Positions 1 to 6,262 of a stretch of DNA of 7,486 nt are shown piece by piece (position 1 is the stretch's first letter; each line of letters begins with the position of its first letter). The position numbers and the translations under genes were made by a program. Under the pieces are notes generated by a model. The model was not told the DNA's origin. It worked only from the letters and a program-made list of their open reading frames with translations, and made no database searches. The stretch is from assembly GCA_003695215.1 (NCBI GenBank), contig RFIM01000319.1:1-7486 (forward strand), given 5' to 3'. This DNA is from Chloroflexota bacterium (GTDB lineage: Bacteria > Chloroflexota > Anaerolineae > Aggregatilineales > UBA2796).

Positions 1-45
1 CAAGGCTTGCAGTCGGTTTGCTATCAACAGCGCAAAGAAAACTGA
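1..45 (+). CDS. possible C-terminal tail of an upstream gene (partial)
   Basis: Reading from base 1 gives 14 open codons (QGLQSVCYQQRKEN) that end in TGA at 43-45, directly before the GTG at 46 that could start the next frame. The tight junction resembles the operon spacing seen later in the window. Fourteen codons are too few to recognise a family, and an open frame this short can occur by chance. It could equally be untranslated leader of the TPR gene. Low confidence. Confidence 0.3.
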   Translation, partial: QGLQSVCYQQRKEN

Positions 46-51
46 GTGACA

Positions 52-2187
52 ATGCAACTACGCGAAATTGTGGCGCGCTTGTTCGGCGGCGCGCAAGCCA
101 GCCCAAGCCCGCAAGAGGCGGCGCTGCGCCAGCTTTTGAACGAAGGCGATGCCGCGCGGCGTGCGCGTCAGCCTGAGCAAGCGCTGGCGCGCTACCGAGA
201 AGGGCTGGAGAAAGCGCGCGCGGAAGGCCTGACGCACGTGCAGGAAGTCTTTCTAGGGCAGATCGGCGCGCTCTACACTGAGCTGGGCAGGTTCGAGGAA
301 GCCGAGGCAGCCTTCCAAGAGGCGCTTGAACTGGCCAAGGGCGCCGAGGCGCCTTTTCGGCAAGCGCGCGCACTCTTGAATCTAGGCGTCTATCACTTAA
401 AGCGCAATGCGTTGCAGCACGCACAGCAACTTTTGGAGCAGGCGCTTTCATTGGGCAGGCGCGCTAACGATAGCGCGACAGTCAATCTTGCCTTAGGCAA
501 TCTGGCTGATGTCTACATGCGTCAGGGCAACGCATCCTACGCGCTGCGCTTGTTGAAGGAAGTGTTGCCACAGGCGATGCAGAACGCGCAACAAGCGGCC
601 TATATCCTAGGGCGCACAGGTCAGGCGCATTTGCAAGTCGGCGAGGCCGATCGCGGGCGCAAGCTCTTGGCGCAAGCCATCCGCATGGCCGAGCAGAATC
701 AACAGCCTGAGCAAGAGCTGATGTGGTCGTGCGTCTTGGCCGATCATCTCTATCGCGAAGGACAATTCGCCGAGGCGCTGGCGTTTTGGTCGCGCGTGGA
801 AGAGCTGAAAGAGCGCGTGATCGCCTTACCGCATGAGTACGATCCGTTGCTGAGCCTCTCGCAGCGCGCTAACGCACACTTGCGGCTCGGCCACTATCAG
901 GATGCGGCAAGATTGGCGCAAGCGGCGCTAGAGCAGGCGCGCGCAGCCGCGGATCAGCAAGCTGAGGCGAATGCGCTGCTGATTTTGGGCAGTGTGCAGC
1001 GCGCTCAGCGTGACTATGCCGCAGCCATTCAGAGCTTACAGCGCGCCCTTGAGCTTTTGCCTGAGTCTGCCAGCGCCGAGCGCGTGCGCGCCTTGATCGC
1101 GCTGGGCAGCTTGCACCAAGAGCGCGGCGACGGTGAGGCTGCTTTGGCGCGCTTTGAAGAAGCGCTGAGCCTTGCCAGCCTGGATCAAGACCATCGCGAA
1201 GGGCGCGCCATGGCGCTGCGCCAAATCGGCGCGTTGCTGCACAAGCAAGGCGCGCATCAAGCGGCGCTTGAGAAATGGACTGAAGCGCTTTCGCTCTTTG
1301 AGATGAGCGGCGATCACGCGCACGCGGCGCGCACGCTCTGCGATATCGCCGCACTGCGCCGCGCGCTCTCAGGCATCAACGCCGCCATGCCCGATTATGA
1401 GCGCGCCACGATGATGCTCAATCATGTGCGCGATGCCGCGACGCGCGGCTTCGTCCTCTCAAATGTCGCCACACTCTACACCGATCTGGGCGAGGCTGAA
1501 ACGGCGAAATCCTTCTATGAGCAGGCGCTGAGCATTGCGCGCGAGTGCGGCAACAAGCGCGCCGAGAGCATCCGCCTTGGCAACTACGGCTGGTTTCATG
1601 TGATGACGGGCAATGCGCGCGAAGGCGCCACCTTGCTCGAGTCGGCACTGGCGATCAGCCGTCAGCACGGCGATCCGCTGCTGATCGCCGTACAGCTGAG
1701 CAATCTGGCCCAAGCCCATCACGAACTCGGCGATTTGCGCAAGGCAGAGCAGCTCTACCGCGAGGCGCTCAGCACGCTTGAGGTGAACGATAACGAGAGC
1801 AAGCGCTGGCAGGCCATTTTTCAGGCGAATTTGGCCCGCACCTTGATCGCACAGCGCCGCTACGATGAAGCGCGTGCGCTGCTCGAGGCAGCCTTGCCGA
1901 TCAGCCGTGAGCTGGGCGATCAAGAGGCCGTGGCGCGCGCGCTTGTGCGCCTAGGCGAGATTCACCTGGCTCAGGGCCAGGCGGCCGAAGCTGAAAAGCT
2001 GGCGCGTGAGGCCGAGGTCGCTTCACGCAAGCTCGGCTACCGCAAAGGGCAGGCCGACGCGCTCTGGTTACGCGCCCGCCTCGCCTCTGAGCCTGAGCGC
2101 ACCAACCTACTGCGCGAAGCCAAGCGACTCTACACTATTCTCCGCGATCCGCTCGTCGAGAGCGTTGCGCGCCTGCTCGACGAATAG
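52..2187 (+). CDS. TPR-repeat solenoid protein of unknown function
   Basis: This is a soluble protein of about 711 residues built from roughly 16-17 consecutive helix-turn-helix units with a period near 40 residues, the long TPR form seen in kinesin-light-chain-like and regulator-type TPR proteins. Typical units contain cores such as ALYTELGRFEEAEAAFQEAL and LAQAHHELGDLRKAEQLYREAL, with the usual small residue, Gly-Asp/Arg turn and A-x-x-x-Y/F-x-x-A-L pattern. Repeats run from about residue 25 to the C terminus. I see no signal peptide, membrane segment, DNA-binding domain, kinase or protease, so the protein looks like a pure scaffold and its partner is unknown. The start is uncertain: GTG at 46 or ATG at 52, with only a weak purine run (AAAGAAAA, 34-41) upstream; I chose ATG. 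A strong terminator follows the stop, so the gene is probably not co-transcribed with the carotenoid genes. A functional link to them is not supported. Confidence 0.9.
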   Translation: MQLREIVARLFGGAQASPSPQEAALRQLLNEGDAARRARQPEQALARYREGLEKARAEGLTHVQEVFLGQIGALYTELGRFEEAEAAFQEALELAKGAEAPFRQARALLNLGVYHLKRNALQHAQQLLEQALSLGRRANDSATVNLALGNLADVYMRQGNASYALRLLKEVLPQAMQNAQQAAYILGRTGQAHLQVGEADRGRKLLAQAIRMAEQNQQPEQELMWSCVLADHLYREGQFAEALAFWSRVEELKERVIALPHEYDPLLSLSQRANAHLRLGHYQDAARLAQAALEQARAAADQQAEANALLILGSVQRAQRDYAAAIQSLQRALELLPESASAERVRALIALGSLHQERGDGEAALARFEEALSLASLDQDHREGRAMALRQIGALLHKQGAHQAALEKWTEALSLFEMSGDHAHAARTLCDIAALRRALSGINAAMPDYERATMMLNHVRDAATRGFVLSNVATLYTDLGEAETAKSFYEQALSIARECGNKRAESIRLGNYGWFHVMTGNAREGATLLESALAISRQHGDPLLIAVQLSNLAQAHHELGDLRKAEQLYREALSTLEVNDNESKRWQAIFQANLARTLIAQRRYDEARALLEAALPISRELGDQEAVARALVRLGEIHLAQGQAAEAEKLAREAEVASRKLGYRKGQADALWLRARLASEPERTNLLREAKRLYTILRDPLVESVARLLDE

Positions 2188-2192
2188 GGCAG

Positions 2193-2223
2193 GCGCTGCA
2201 CTCAGGCTGAGTGCAGCGCTTTT
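2193..2223 (+). terminator. rho-independent terminator after the TPR gene
   Basis: GCGCTGCACTCA (2193-2204) and TGAGTGCAGCGC (2208-2219) are perfect reverse complements separated by GGC, and TTTT (2220-2223) follows. The 12-bp GC-rich stem starts six bases after the TPR stop codon. The T tract is short, but stem strength and position fit an intrinsic terminator. It separates the TPR gene from the carotenoid operon. Because the stem is symmetric it might also stop reverse-strand transcripts, although the T tract favours the + direction. Confidence 0.85.
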
Positions 2224-2311
2224 GGGCAATTTCACTAGGCCTGCCTAAAATTAGGTTAGCATACGGCGAGCGGCTTGGAATCTCACTGTTTCCTCATCCT
2301 GAACGCCTTAT

Positions 2312-2375
2312 GCGCATTTGCCAAAACTTTGTATAACGCTCACAATTGAGCTTATACAGCTAATTAGCAAAGCGC
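2312..2375 (+). promoter_or_regulatory. nested inverted repeat in the crtI leader (possible 5' UTR hairpin or operator region)
   Basis: Two pairs of arms are nested. The outer arms are GCGCATTTGC (2312-2321) and GCAAAGCGC (2367-2375), complementary except for one extra A. The inner arms form a second palindrome (2330-2358). The unpaired stretches between outer and inner arms are 8 bases on each side. The right outer arm touches the crtI Shine-Dalgarno (GGAGA, 2376-2380). If transcription starts upstream of 2312, the mRNA leader could fold into a long bulged hairpin ending at the ribosome binding site. If it starts inside, the arms can act only as DNA sites. No T tract follows, so it does not look like a terminator. 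A weak possible promoter (TTGGGC 2222-2227, TAAAAT 2246-2251, 18-base spacer) lies upstream. Function is inferred from symmetry and position only. Confidence 0.45.
2330..2358 (+). promoter_or_regulatory. inner palindrome, candidate operator for the carotenoid operon
   Basis: TGTATAA (2330-2336) and TTATACA (2352-2358) are perfect inverted repeats, and inside them GCTCA (2338-2342) pairs with TGAGC (2347-2351), with one extra C at 2337 and a CAAT centre. The outer half-sites are centred about 22 bp apart, roughly two helical turns, as expected for a dimeric regulator. The left arm contains TATAAC (2332-2337), a possible -10 element with no convincing -35, so a bound protein could occlude the promoter. 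AT-rich TGTA-type dyads occur at operators of several bacterial regulator families, including B12/light-responsive MerR-type repressors of carotenoid genes. No regulator gene is in the window, so the family cannot be assigned. Confidence 0.45.
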
Positions 2376-2385
2376 GGAGACTCAT

Positions 2386-3906
2386 ATGGCACGAATCATT
2401 GTGATTGGTAGCGGATTCGGCGGGCTGGGCGTTGCCGTTCGGCTGGCCGCACGCGGGCACGAGGTTCACATTCTGGAGAAGCGCGACAAGCTAGGCGGCA
2501 GGGCTTACGTCTACGAGCAGAACGGCTTCAAATTCGATGGCGGCCCGACGGTCATCACGGCGCCGTTCATGTTCGACGACCTGTTTGCGGCCGCAGGGCG
2601 TAAGCGCGAAGATTACATCCAATTCGTGCCGCTCGATCCGTTCTACCGCATCTACGACCACAACAAGCGCCACTTCGACTACAACGGCGATGAAGCCTTC
2701 ATCCTCGATCAAATCGCCCGCTGGAATCCTGCGGATCGCGAAGGCTATCAGCGCTTCATGCAAACGACCAAAGCCATCTTCCAGAAAGGCTTCCTCGAGC
2801 TGGCCGACAAGCCTTTCTTGAGCCTGTGGGATATGGTCAAGATCGTGCCTGATCTGGTCAAGCTGCAGAGCTACTTGAGCGTCTACCATTACGCTTCGCA
2901 GTTCATCAAAGATGAGTTTCTGCGGCGCGTATTCTCGTTTCATCCGCTGCTGATCGGCGGCAATCCCTTCGACGCGTCGTCCATCTACGCCATGATCCAT
3001 TACCTAGAGCGCGAGTGGGGCATTCACTATGCCATGGGCGGCACAGGCGCGCTAGTGGCAGCGCTCGGGCGGCTCTTCGGCGAGCTGGGCGGCATGGTCA
3101 CGCTGAACGCTGAGGTGAAAGAAATTCTGGTCAATGGGCGTAGAGTCACGGGCGTGCGCTTGGCTGATGGCACGGTCCTACAGGCGGATATCATCGTCTC
3201 CAATGCCGATGTGGCGACAACGTACCGCGATCTGATTCCCGAGCAATACCGCCGCAAGTACACCAATCGCCGCATCGAAAGCTACAAGTACAGCATGTCG
3301 CTTTTCGTGATCTACTTTGGCACCAAGAAGCGCTACCTGGATAGCGGCTTGGTTCACCACAATATCATCCTGAGCGAGCGCTACAAAGGCTTGCTGGACG
3401 ATATTTTCAAGAAGAAGCGCGTCGCCAAAGATTTCTCGCTCTACTTGCACATGCCGACTATCACTGATGCCAGCATTGCGCCTGAAGGTTGCGAGAACTT
3501 CTACGTACTTTCACCTGTGCCGCATCTGGGCAGTGGCACGGATTGGACGCAATACGCCAAGCCCTATCGCGATGCGATCCTGGCATTTCTCGAAGCCGAA
3601 TACCTGCCCGATCTGCGGGCGAATATCATCGCAGAGCATTACATCGATCCGCTGCACTTCCGTGATACGCTCAATAGCTACTTAGGCGCGGCCTTCTCCA
3701 TTCAGCCGATTTTGATGCAGTCGGCGTGGTTCCGTCCGCACAACCGTTCGGAAGATTTCAGCAACCTGTACTTCGTTGGCGCAGGCACGCATCCAGGCGC
3801 AGGCTTGCCGGGCGTGCTCTCTTCTTCGATCATCGTAGATAACCTGATCGGCGATCCTGTTGGCGCACGGCGCGTGCAGCCCGTGGCTAAGCCCGTTGGC
3901 GCTTAG
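2386..3906 (+). CDS. crtI: phytoene desaturase CrtI (lycopene-forming)
   Basis: FAD-dependent desaturase of 506 residues, the usual CrtI length, expected to introduce four double bonds into 15-cis-phytoene to give all-trans-lycopene at the membrane surface. The N terminus carries the dinucleotide-binding loop GSGFGG (residues 8-13) with acidic Glu31 closing the second strand, then LGGRAY and FDGGPTVIT. The middle has FHPLLIGGNPF and GGTGALVAALGRLF. The C terminus has the carotenoid dehydrogenase signature NLYFVGAGTHPGAGLPG (about 460-476). Similarity to the classic enterobacterial CrtI pattern, as I remember it, runs the whole length, including AEDFSLYLH-like and QSAWFRPHNR blocks. This separates it from CrtN, CrtD and CrtO. 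A GGAGA Shine-Dalgarno (2376-2380) lies 5 bases before the ATG. It is the first gene of the operon, behind a palindromic leader. The number of desaturation steps is inferred from the family and the downstream cyclase. Confidence 0.97.
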   Translation: MARIIVIGSGFGGLGVAVRLAARGHEVHILEKRDKLGGRAYVYEQNGFKFDGGPTVITAPFMFDDLFAAAGRKREDYIQFVPLDPFYRIYDHNKRHFDYNGDEAFILDQIARWNPADREGYQRFMQTTKAIFQKGFLELADKPFLSLWDMVKIVPDLVKLQSYLSVYHYASQFIKDEFLRRVFSFHPLLIGGNPFDASSIYAMIHYLEREWGIHYAMGGTGALVAALGRLFGELGGMVTLNAEVKEILVNGRRVTGVRLADGTVLQADIIVSNADVATTYRDLIPEQYRRKYTNRRIESYKYSMSLFVIYFGTKKRYLDSGLVHHNIILSERYKGLLDDIFKKKRVAKDFSLYLHMPTITDASIAPEGCENFYVLSPVPHLGSGTDWTQYAKPYRDAILAFLEAEYLPDLRANIIAEHYIDPLHFRDTLNSYLGAAFSIQPILMQSAWFRPHNRSEDFSNLYFVGAGTHPGAGLPGVLSSSIIVDNLIGDPVGARRVQPVAKPVGA

Positions 3907-3914
3907 GCTTGAAG

Positions 3915-3919
3915 AAAGG
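3915..3919 (+). promoter_or_regulatory. ribosome binding site fixing the crtB start
   Basis: AAAGG at 3915-3919 lies 7 bases before ATG 3927. It also lies inside the longer frame that would begin with TTG at 3909, where it would be useless. This favours the ATG and shortens the product by six residues (MKKGEA). A GAGG at 3921-3924 is too near the ATG to be the main site. Confidence 0.6.
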
Positions 3920-3926
3920 CGAGGCT

Positions 3927-4901
3927 ATGCAGGTCGAACTGCCAACCAGCAATTGGGAATATCGCTTGCTTGTCCGTGCGCTTGAGGCACTAGAGAGTCA
4001 TCCTGCGCAGGGGGCGATTCAGCACAATCAGAGCCTGCTTGAAGCATCCTATGCCTACTGCGAGTCGCTCACGCGCCTGTATAGCCGCACCTTCTATCTC
4101 GCCTCTGCGCTGCTGCCCTATGCGAAGCGGCGCGCTGTGCGCGCGCTCTATGCCTTTTGCCGCGTCACTGATAACATCGTGGACGATAGCCAAAGCCCTG
4201 AGCGGGCTGCGCACCTTGAGGCCTGGCAACAAACCGTCAGCATGGCGCATCCGCCTGCTAGCGAGCCCGTGGCAGTGGCATGGGCAGATGCCCAAGCGCG
4301 CTATCACATTCCCAAAGGCTATGCGCTGCAGCTGATCAAGGGCTGCGCCGCTGACCTGCAGCCGCGCCGCTATGAGACCTTCGCCGACCTGGCTGAGTAC
4401 GCCTACGGCGTGGCCTCCACAGTTGGCTTGATGGCGATGCACATCATCGGTTTCAGCAGCGAAGAAGCCATTCCCTATGCCGTCAAGCTCGGTGTGGCAT
4501 TGCAGCTAACCAATGTGCTGCGCGATGTTGGCGAGGATTGGCGCAACGGCAGGCTTTATTTGCCGCAAGATGAGCTGCGCGCCTTCGGCGTGAGCGAGCA
4601 GGATATCGCCGAAGGGCGCATCACAGAACATTGGCGCGCCTTCATGCGCTATCAGATCGCGCGCAACCGTCAACTATACGCTGAGTCTTGGGCGGGCATT
4701 GCCATGCTCAACAGCGATGGGCGCTTTGCCATCGCAGCGGCAGCTGAACTCTACCGCGCAATTTTGAACGATATCGAAGCGCACGACTATGACGTCTTCC
4801 GCAGGCGCGCTCGCGTGGGCACCCTGGGCAAGCTGCGCCGCCTGCCGATCGTTTGGCGCAAGGCGCGCCGTACGCGCTTAGGCAAGGCATCTAATGCTTG
4901 A
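3927..4901 (+). CDS. crtB: phytoene synthase CrtB
   Basis: Trans-isoprenyl diphosphate synthase (head-to-head type), 324 residues, which joins two geranylgeranyl diphosphates through prephytoene diphosphate to phytoene. Both Mg-diphosphate-binding Asp motifs are present: DNIVDD at residues 82-87, preceded by RALYAFCRVT, and DVGED at 200-204 within LQLTNVLRDVGEDWRNGR, followed by LYLP. YAYGVASTVG (158-167) matches the first squalene/phytoene synthase signature. About 35 residues precede the conserved core, a modest N-terminal extension. The gene starts 20 bases after the crtI stop. I chose ATG 3927 over TTG 3909 because of Shine-Dalgarno placement. A squalene or dehydrosqualene synthase (CrtM, HpnC/D) is the alternative, but the crtI and lycopene cyclase neighbours make phytoene synthase far more likely. 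The C terminus is very Arg/Lys rich, which may help membrane association (inference). Confidence 0.96.
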   Translation: MQVELPTSNWEYRLLVRALEALESHPAQGAIQHNQSLLEASYAYCESLTRLYSRTFYLASALLPYAKRRAVRALYAFCRVTDNIVDDSQSPERAAHLEAWQQTVSMAHPPASEPVAVAWADAQARYHIPKGYALQLIKGCAADLQPRRYETFADLAEYAYGVASTVGLMAMHIIGFSSEEAIPYAVKLGVALQLTNVLRDVGEDWRNGRLYLPQDELRAFGVSEQDIAEGRITEHWRAFMRYQIARNRQLYAESWAGIAMLNSDGRFAIAAAAELYRAILNDIEAHDYDVFRRRARVGTLGKLRRLPIVWRKARRTRLGKASNA

Positions 4902-4916
4902 GGCGATTTTCTAAGC

Positions 4917-5741
4917 ATGACTTATTTCGGTTTCCTGGCAGTTTTCGTGGTCTTGCCAATTCTAGGGCTGTGGGCAGTGGCGCTCTGGGATACGCGGCGC
5001 GGGATCGGCGTGCCTGCGCATTTGCGCAGCTGGCACGCGCACTGGATTGTGTTGGCGCACGTGATCGTGGCTGTGCTCTACACCACGCCTTGGGATAACT
5101 ACTTAGTGGCAACGCGCGTTTGGTGGTACGCGCCTGAGCTGGTCACAGGGCTGCTGATCGGCTACGTGCCGATTGAAGAGTACACTTTCTTCGTGCTGAT
5201 GACCTTACTGACGGGCAGTTGGTTATTGCTGGTGGTGCGTCACAAGCCTGAGCAAGGGCCCGCGCCGCGGCAGCCTGTGCGCTTCCGTCAGCTCAGCACG
5301 CTGCTGCTGTTCGGCCTCTGGCTCATCTTCGTGGCGATTCTCATCTTCGGCTGGCGACCAGGCACGTACATGGCGCTGCTCTTTGCCTGGGCGTTGCCGC
5401 CAATCATGCTGCAGACCGCTTTTGGCGCCGATATCCTGTGGCGCTATCGGCGCGCCCTGCTGCTGACAATCGTGCCGATGACGCTGTATCTCTCAGCGGC
5501 GGATAAACTCGCCATCAGCAGCGGCACGTGGACGATCAATCCTGAGCAGACGGTGAACGTCCTGCTGTTGGGGCGCTTGCCGATTGAGGAATTTTTGTTC
5601 TTCTTCATTGTGAATGTGCTGATCGCCTTTGGCATGACGCTGGTCATGTCTGTGGAGAGCAAAGCGCGGGCAGGCCGCTATGTGGTGGCGTTGCGCAATC
5701 TGCTCAGCCGCAAGCAAGCAGTCGAGATCGGGAGTGAGTGA
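4917..5741 (+). CDS. crtYcd: lycopene cyclase, fused CrtYc-CrtYd type
   Basis: Integral membrane protein of 274 residues with two tandem copies of the small lycopene cyclase domain found as separate CrtYc and CrtYd subunits in many actinobacteria and fused in archaea and some bacteria. Copy 1 (about 1-107) has TTPWDNYLV (56-64) and GYVPIEEYTFF (82-92). Copy 2 (about 125-240) has SAADKLAISSGTW (193-205) and LPIEEFLFFF (221-230). The paired PIEE motifs hold the acidic residues thought to drive the redox-neutral cyclisation of the psi end. About seven hydrophobic helices are visible. The enzyme should turn lycopene into gamma- and/or beta-carotene; sequence alone does not tell whether one or both ends are cyclised, though cruF downstream suggests a free end remains. 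The gene begins 15 bases after crtB. ATG 4917 is the only start before an in-frame stop, and its upstream GAGG (4900-4903) is distant, so translation may partly depend on coupling to crtB. Confidence 0.93.
   Translation: MTYFGFLAVFVVLPILGLWAVALWDTRRGIGVPAHLRSWHAHWIVLAHVIVAVLYTTPWDNYLVATRVWWYAPELVTGLLIGYVPIEEYTFFVLMTLLTGSWLLLVVRHKPEQGPAPRQPVRFRQLSTLLLFGLWLIFVAILIFGWRPGTYMALLFAWALPPIMLQTAFGADILWRYRRALLLTIVPMTLYLSAADKLAISSGTWTINPEQTVNVLLLGRLPIEEFLFFFIVNVLIAFGMTLVMSVESKARAGRYVVALRNLLSRKQAVEIGSE
5731..5734 (+). promoter_or_regulatory. ribosome binding site inside the end of crtYcd
   Basis: GGAG lies 9 bases before ATG 5744 but only 3 before GTG 5738, which overlaps the crtYcd stop. The spacing decides for the ATG, leaving a 2-base gap after crtYcd. 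The site is embedded in the last codons of the cyclase gene, a usual sign of translational coupling. Confidence 0.55.
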
Positions 5742-5743
5742 GC

Positions 5744-6256
5744 ATGTTGGATAATTACCTGGAATTGACCCAGCAGCAGCGCCGCGAGATCGTGCCTGCG
5801 CAGCCGAGCATCTGGACTTTCTACGAGAAGCTCTCGCGCCGTTTGATCCTCTGGAATCTGGTCAATTTAGGGGCGGGCGTGTTGCTGCAGGGCTTCACGT
5901 CGTTTTGGCGTGGCCTTGGCGCGCAGGCGATCGGCTGGAGCGCTGTCAATCTGGCCATAGGTTTTTTAGGGCAACGCGGCAACCTGCGCCGCGCCGCTCA
6001 GCCTGAGGCGCATACGCCGACGCGTATGGCGCATGAGGCGCGCAAAATCCGCGCGATCCTGTGGCTGAACGCAGGCTTGGATATCCTATACATGCTAGGC
6101 GGTTGGCGTTGGGCGCGCCGCGCCGCGCAAACGGGCGGCGAAAACGCCGAGTTCCAGCGTGGCATGGGCATGGGCGTTGTGGTACAGGGCGCCTTGCTCT
6201 TCATCTGGGATGTGATCAACGCTTTGATCGTGCCGCGCTATCCTAAAGAGGACTGA
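5744..6256 (+). CDS. small four-helix membrane protein of unknown function
   Basis: This 170-residue protein has a polar N terminus (1-33), then four hydrophobic segments at about 35-54, 58-76, 104-121 and 141-163, with a basic linker (78-103) between the helix pairs. The Arg/Lys-rich linker suggests it faces the cytoplasm, putting both ends on that side too. The halves look related: NLVNLGAGVLLQGF in helix 1 resembles LWLNAGLDILYMLGG in helix 3, and the WSAVNLAIGFL helix 2 parallels VVVQGALLFIWDVINALI in helix 4. Asn and Asp recur within the membrane helices (N38, N41, N69, N109, D113, D156, N159), unusual for a passive anchor. No catalytic motif is recognised. It vaguely recalls small bacterial membrane families of the DUF6992 kind, but I am not sure of this. 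Placed 2 bases after the cyclase and 6 before a hydrolase, it is clearly co-transcribed with carotenoid genes. A pigment-handling or accessory role is only inference. Confidence 0.85.
   Translation: MLDNYLELTQQQRREIVPAQPSIWTFYEKLSRRLILWNLVNLGAGVLLQGFTSFWRGLGAQAIGWSAVNLAIGFLGQRGNLRRAAQPEAHTPTRMAHEARKIRAILWLNAGLDILYMLGGWRWARRAAQTGGENAEFQRGMGMGVVVQGALLFIWDVINALIVPRYPKED
6245..6252 (+). promoter_or_regulatory. ribosome binding site supporting a GTG start
   Basis: AAAGAGGA is a strong Shine-Dalgarno match located 10 bases before GTG 6263 and overlapping the last codons of the membrane protein gene. The next in-frame ATG (residue 18, MKGG) would be about 60 bases away from it, so the GTG is the better start. 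Confidence 0.6.
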
Positions 6257-6262
6257 ACGACT

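Noticed and set aside
869..1923. Several long reverse-strand open frames inside the TPR gene (up to about 160 codons)
   Set aside because: They mirror the GC-rich repeat coding of the + strand, have Arg/Ala/Ser-heavy translations with no recognisable motif, and overlap a convincing TPR gene along their whole length.
2244..2255. Short palindrome CCTAA-AA-TTAGG in the crtI upstream gap
   Set aside because: A 5-bp arm with a 2-base centre is too short to separate from chance, and no second copy is seen nearby.
2318..2337. TTGCCA and TATAAC as a sigma-70 promoter for crtI
   Set aside because: The two hexamers are only 8 bases apart, far short of the 16-18 needed, and no good -35 lies at the right distance from TATAAC. 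The -10 alone is kept only as part of the operator description.
2491..3000. Reverse-strand open frame of 169 codons inside crtI
   Set aside because: crtI is certain from full-length family motifs; the opposite frame has no domain and no start context, so it is a shadow.
2386..3906. CrtI-family gene could be a CrtD, CrtN or CrtO homologue instead
   Set aside because: Blocks specific to the lycopene-forming CrtI group run the entire length, and it sits directly before phytoene synthase and lycopene cyclase.
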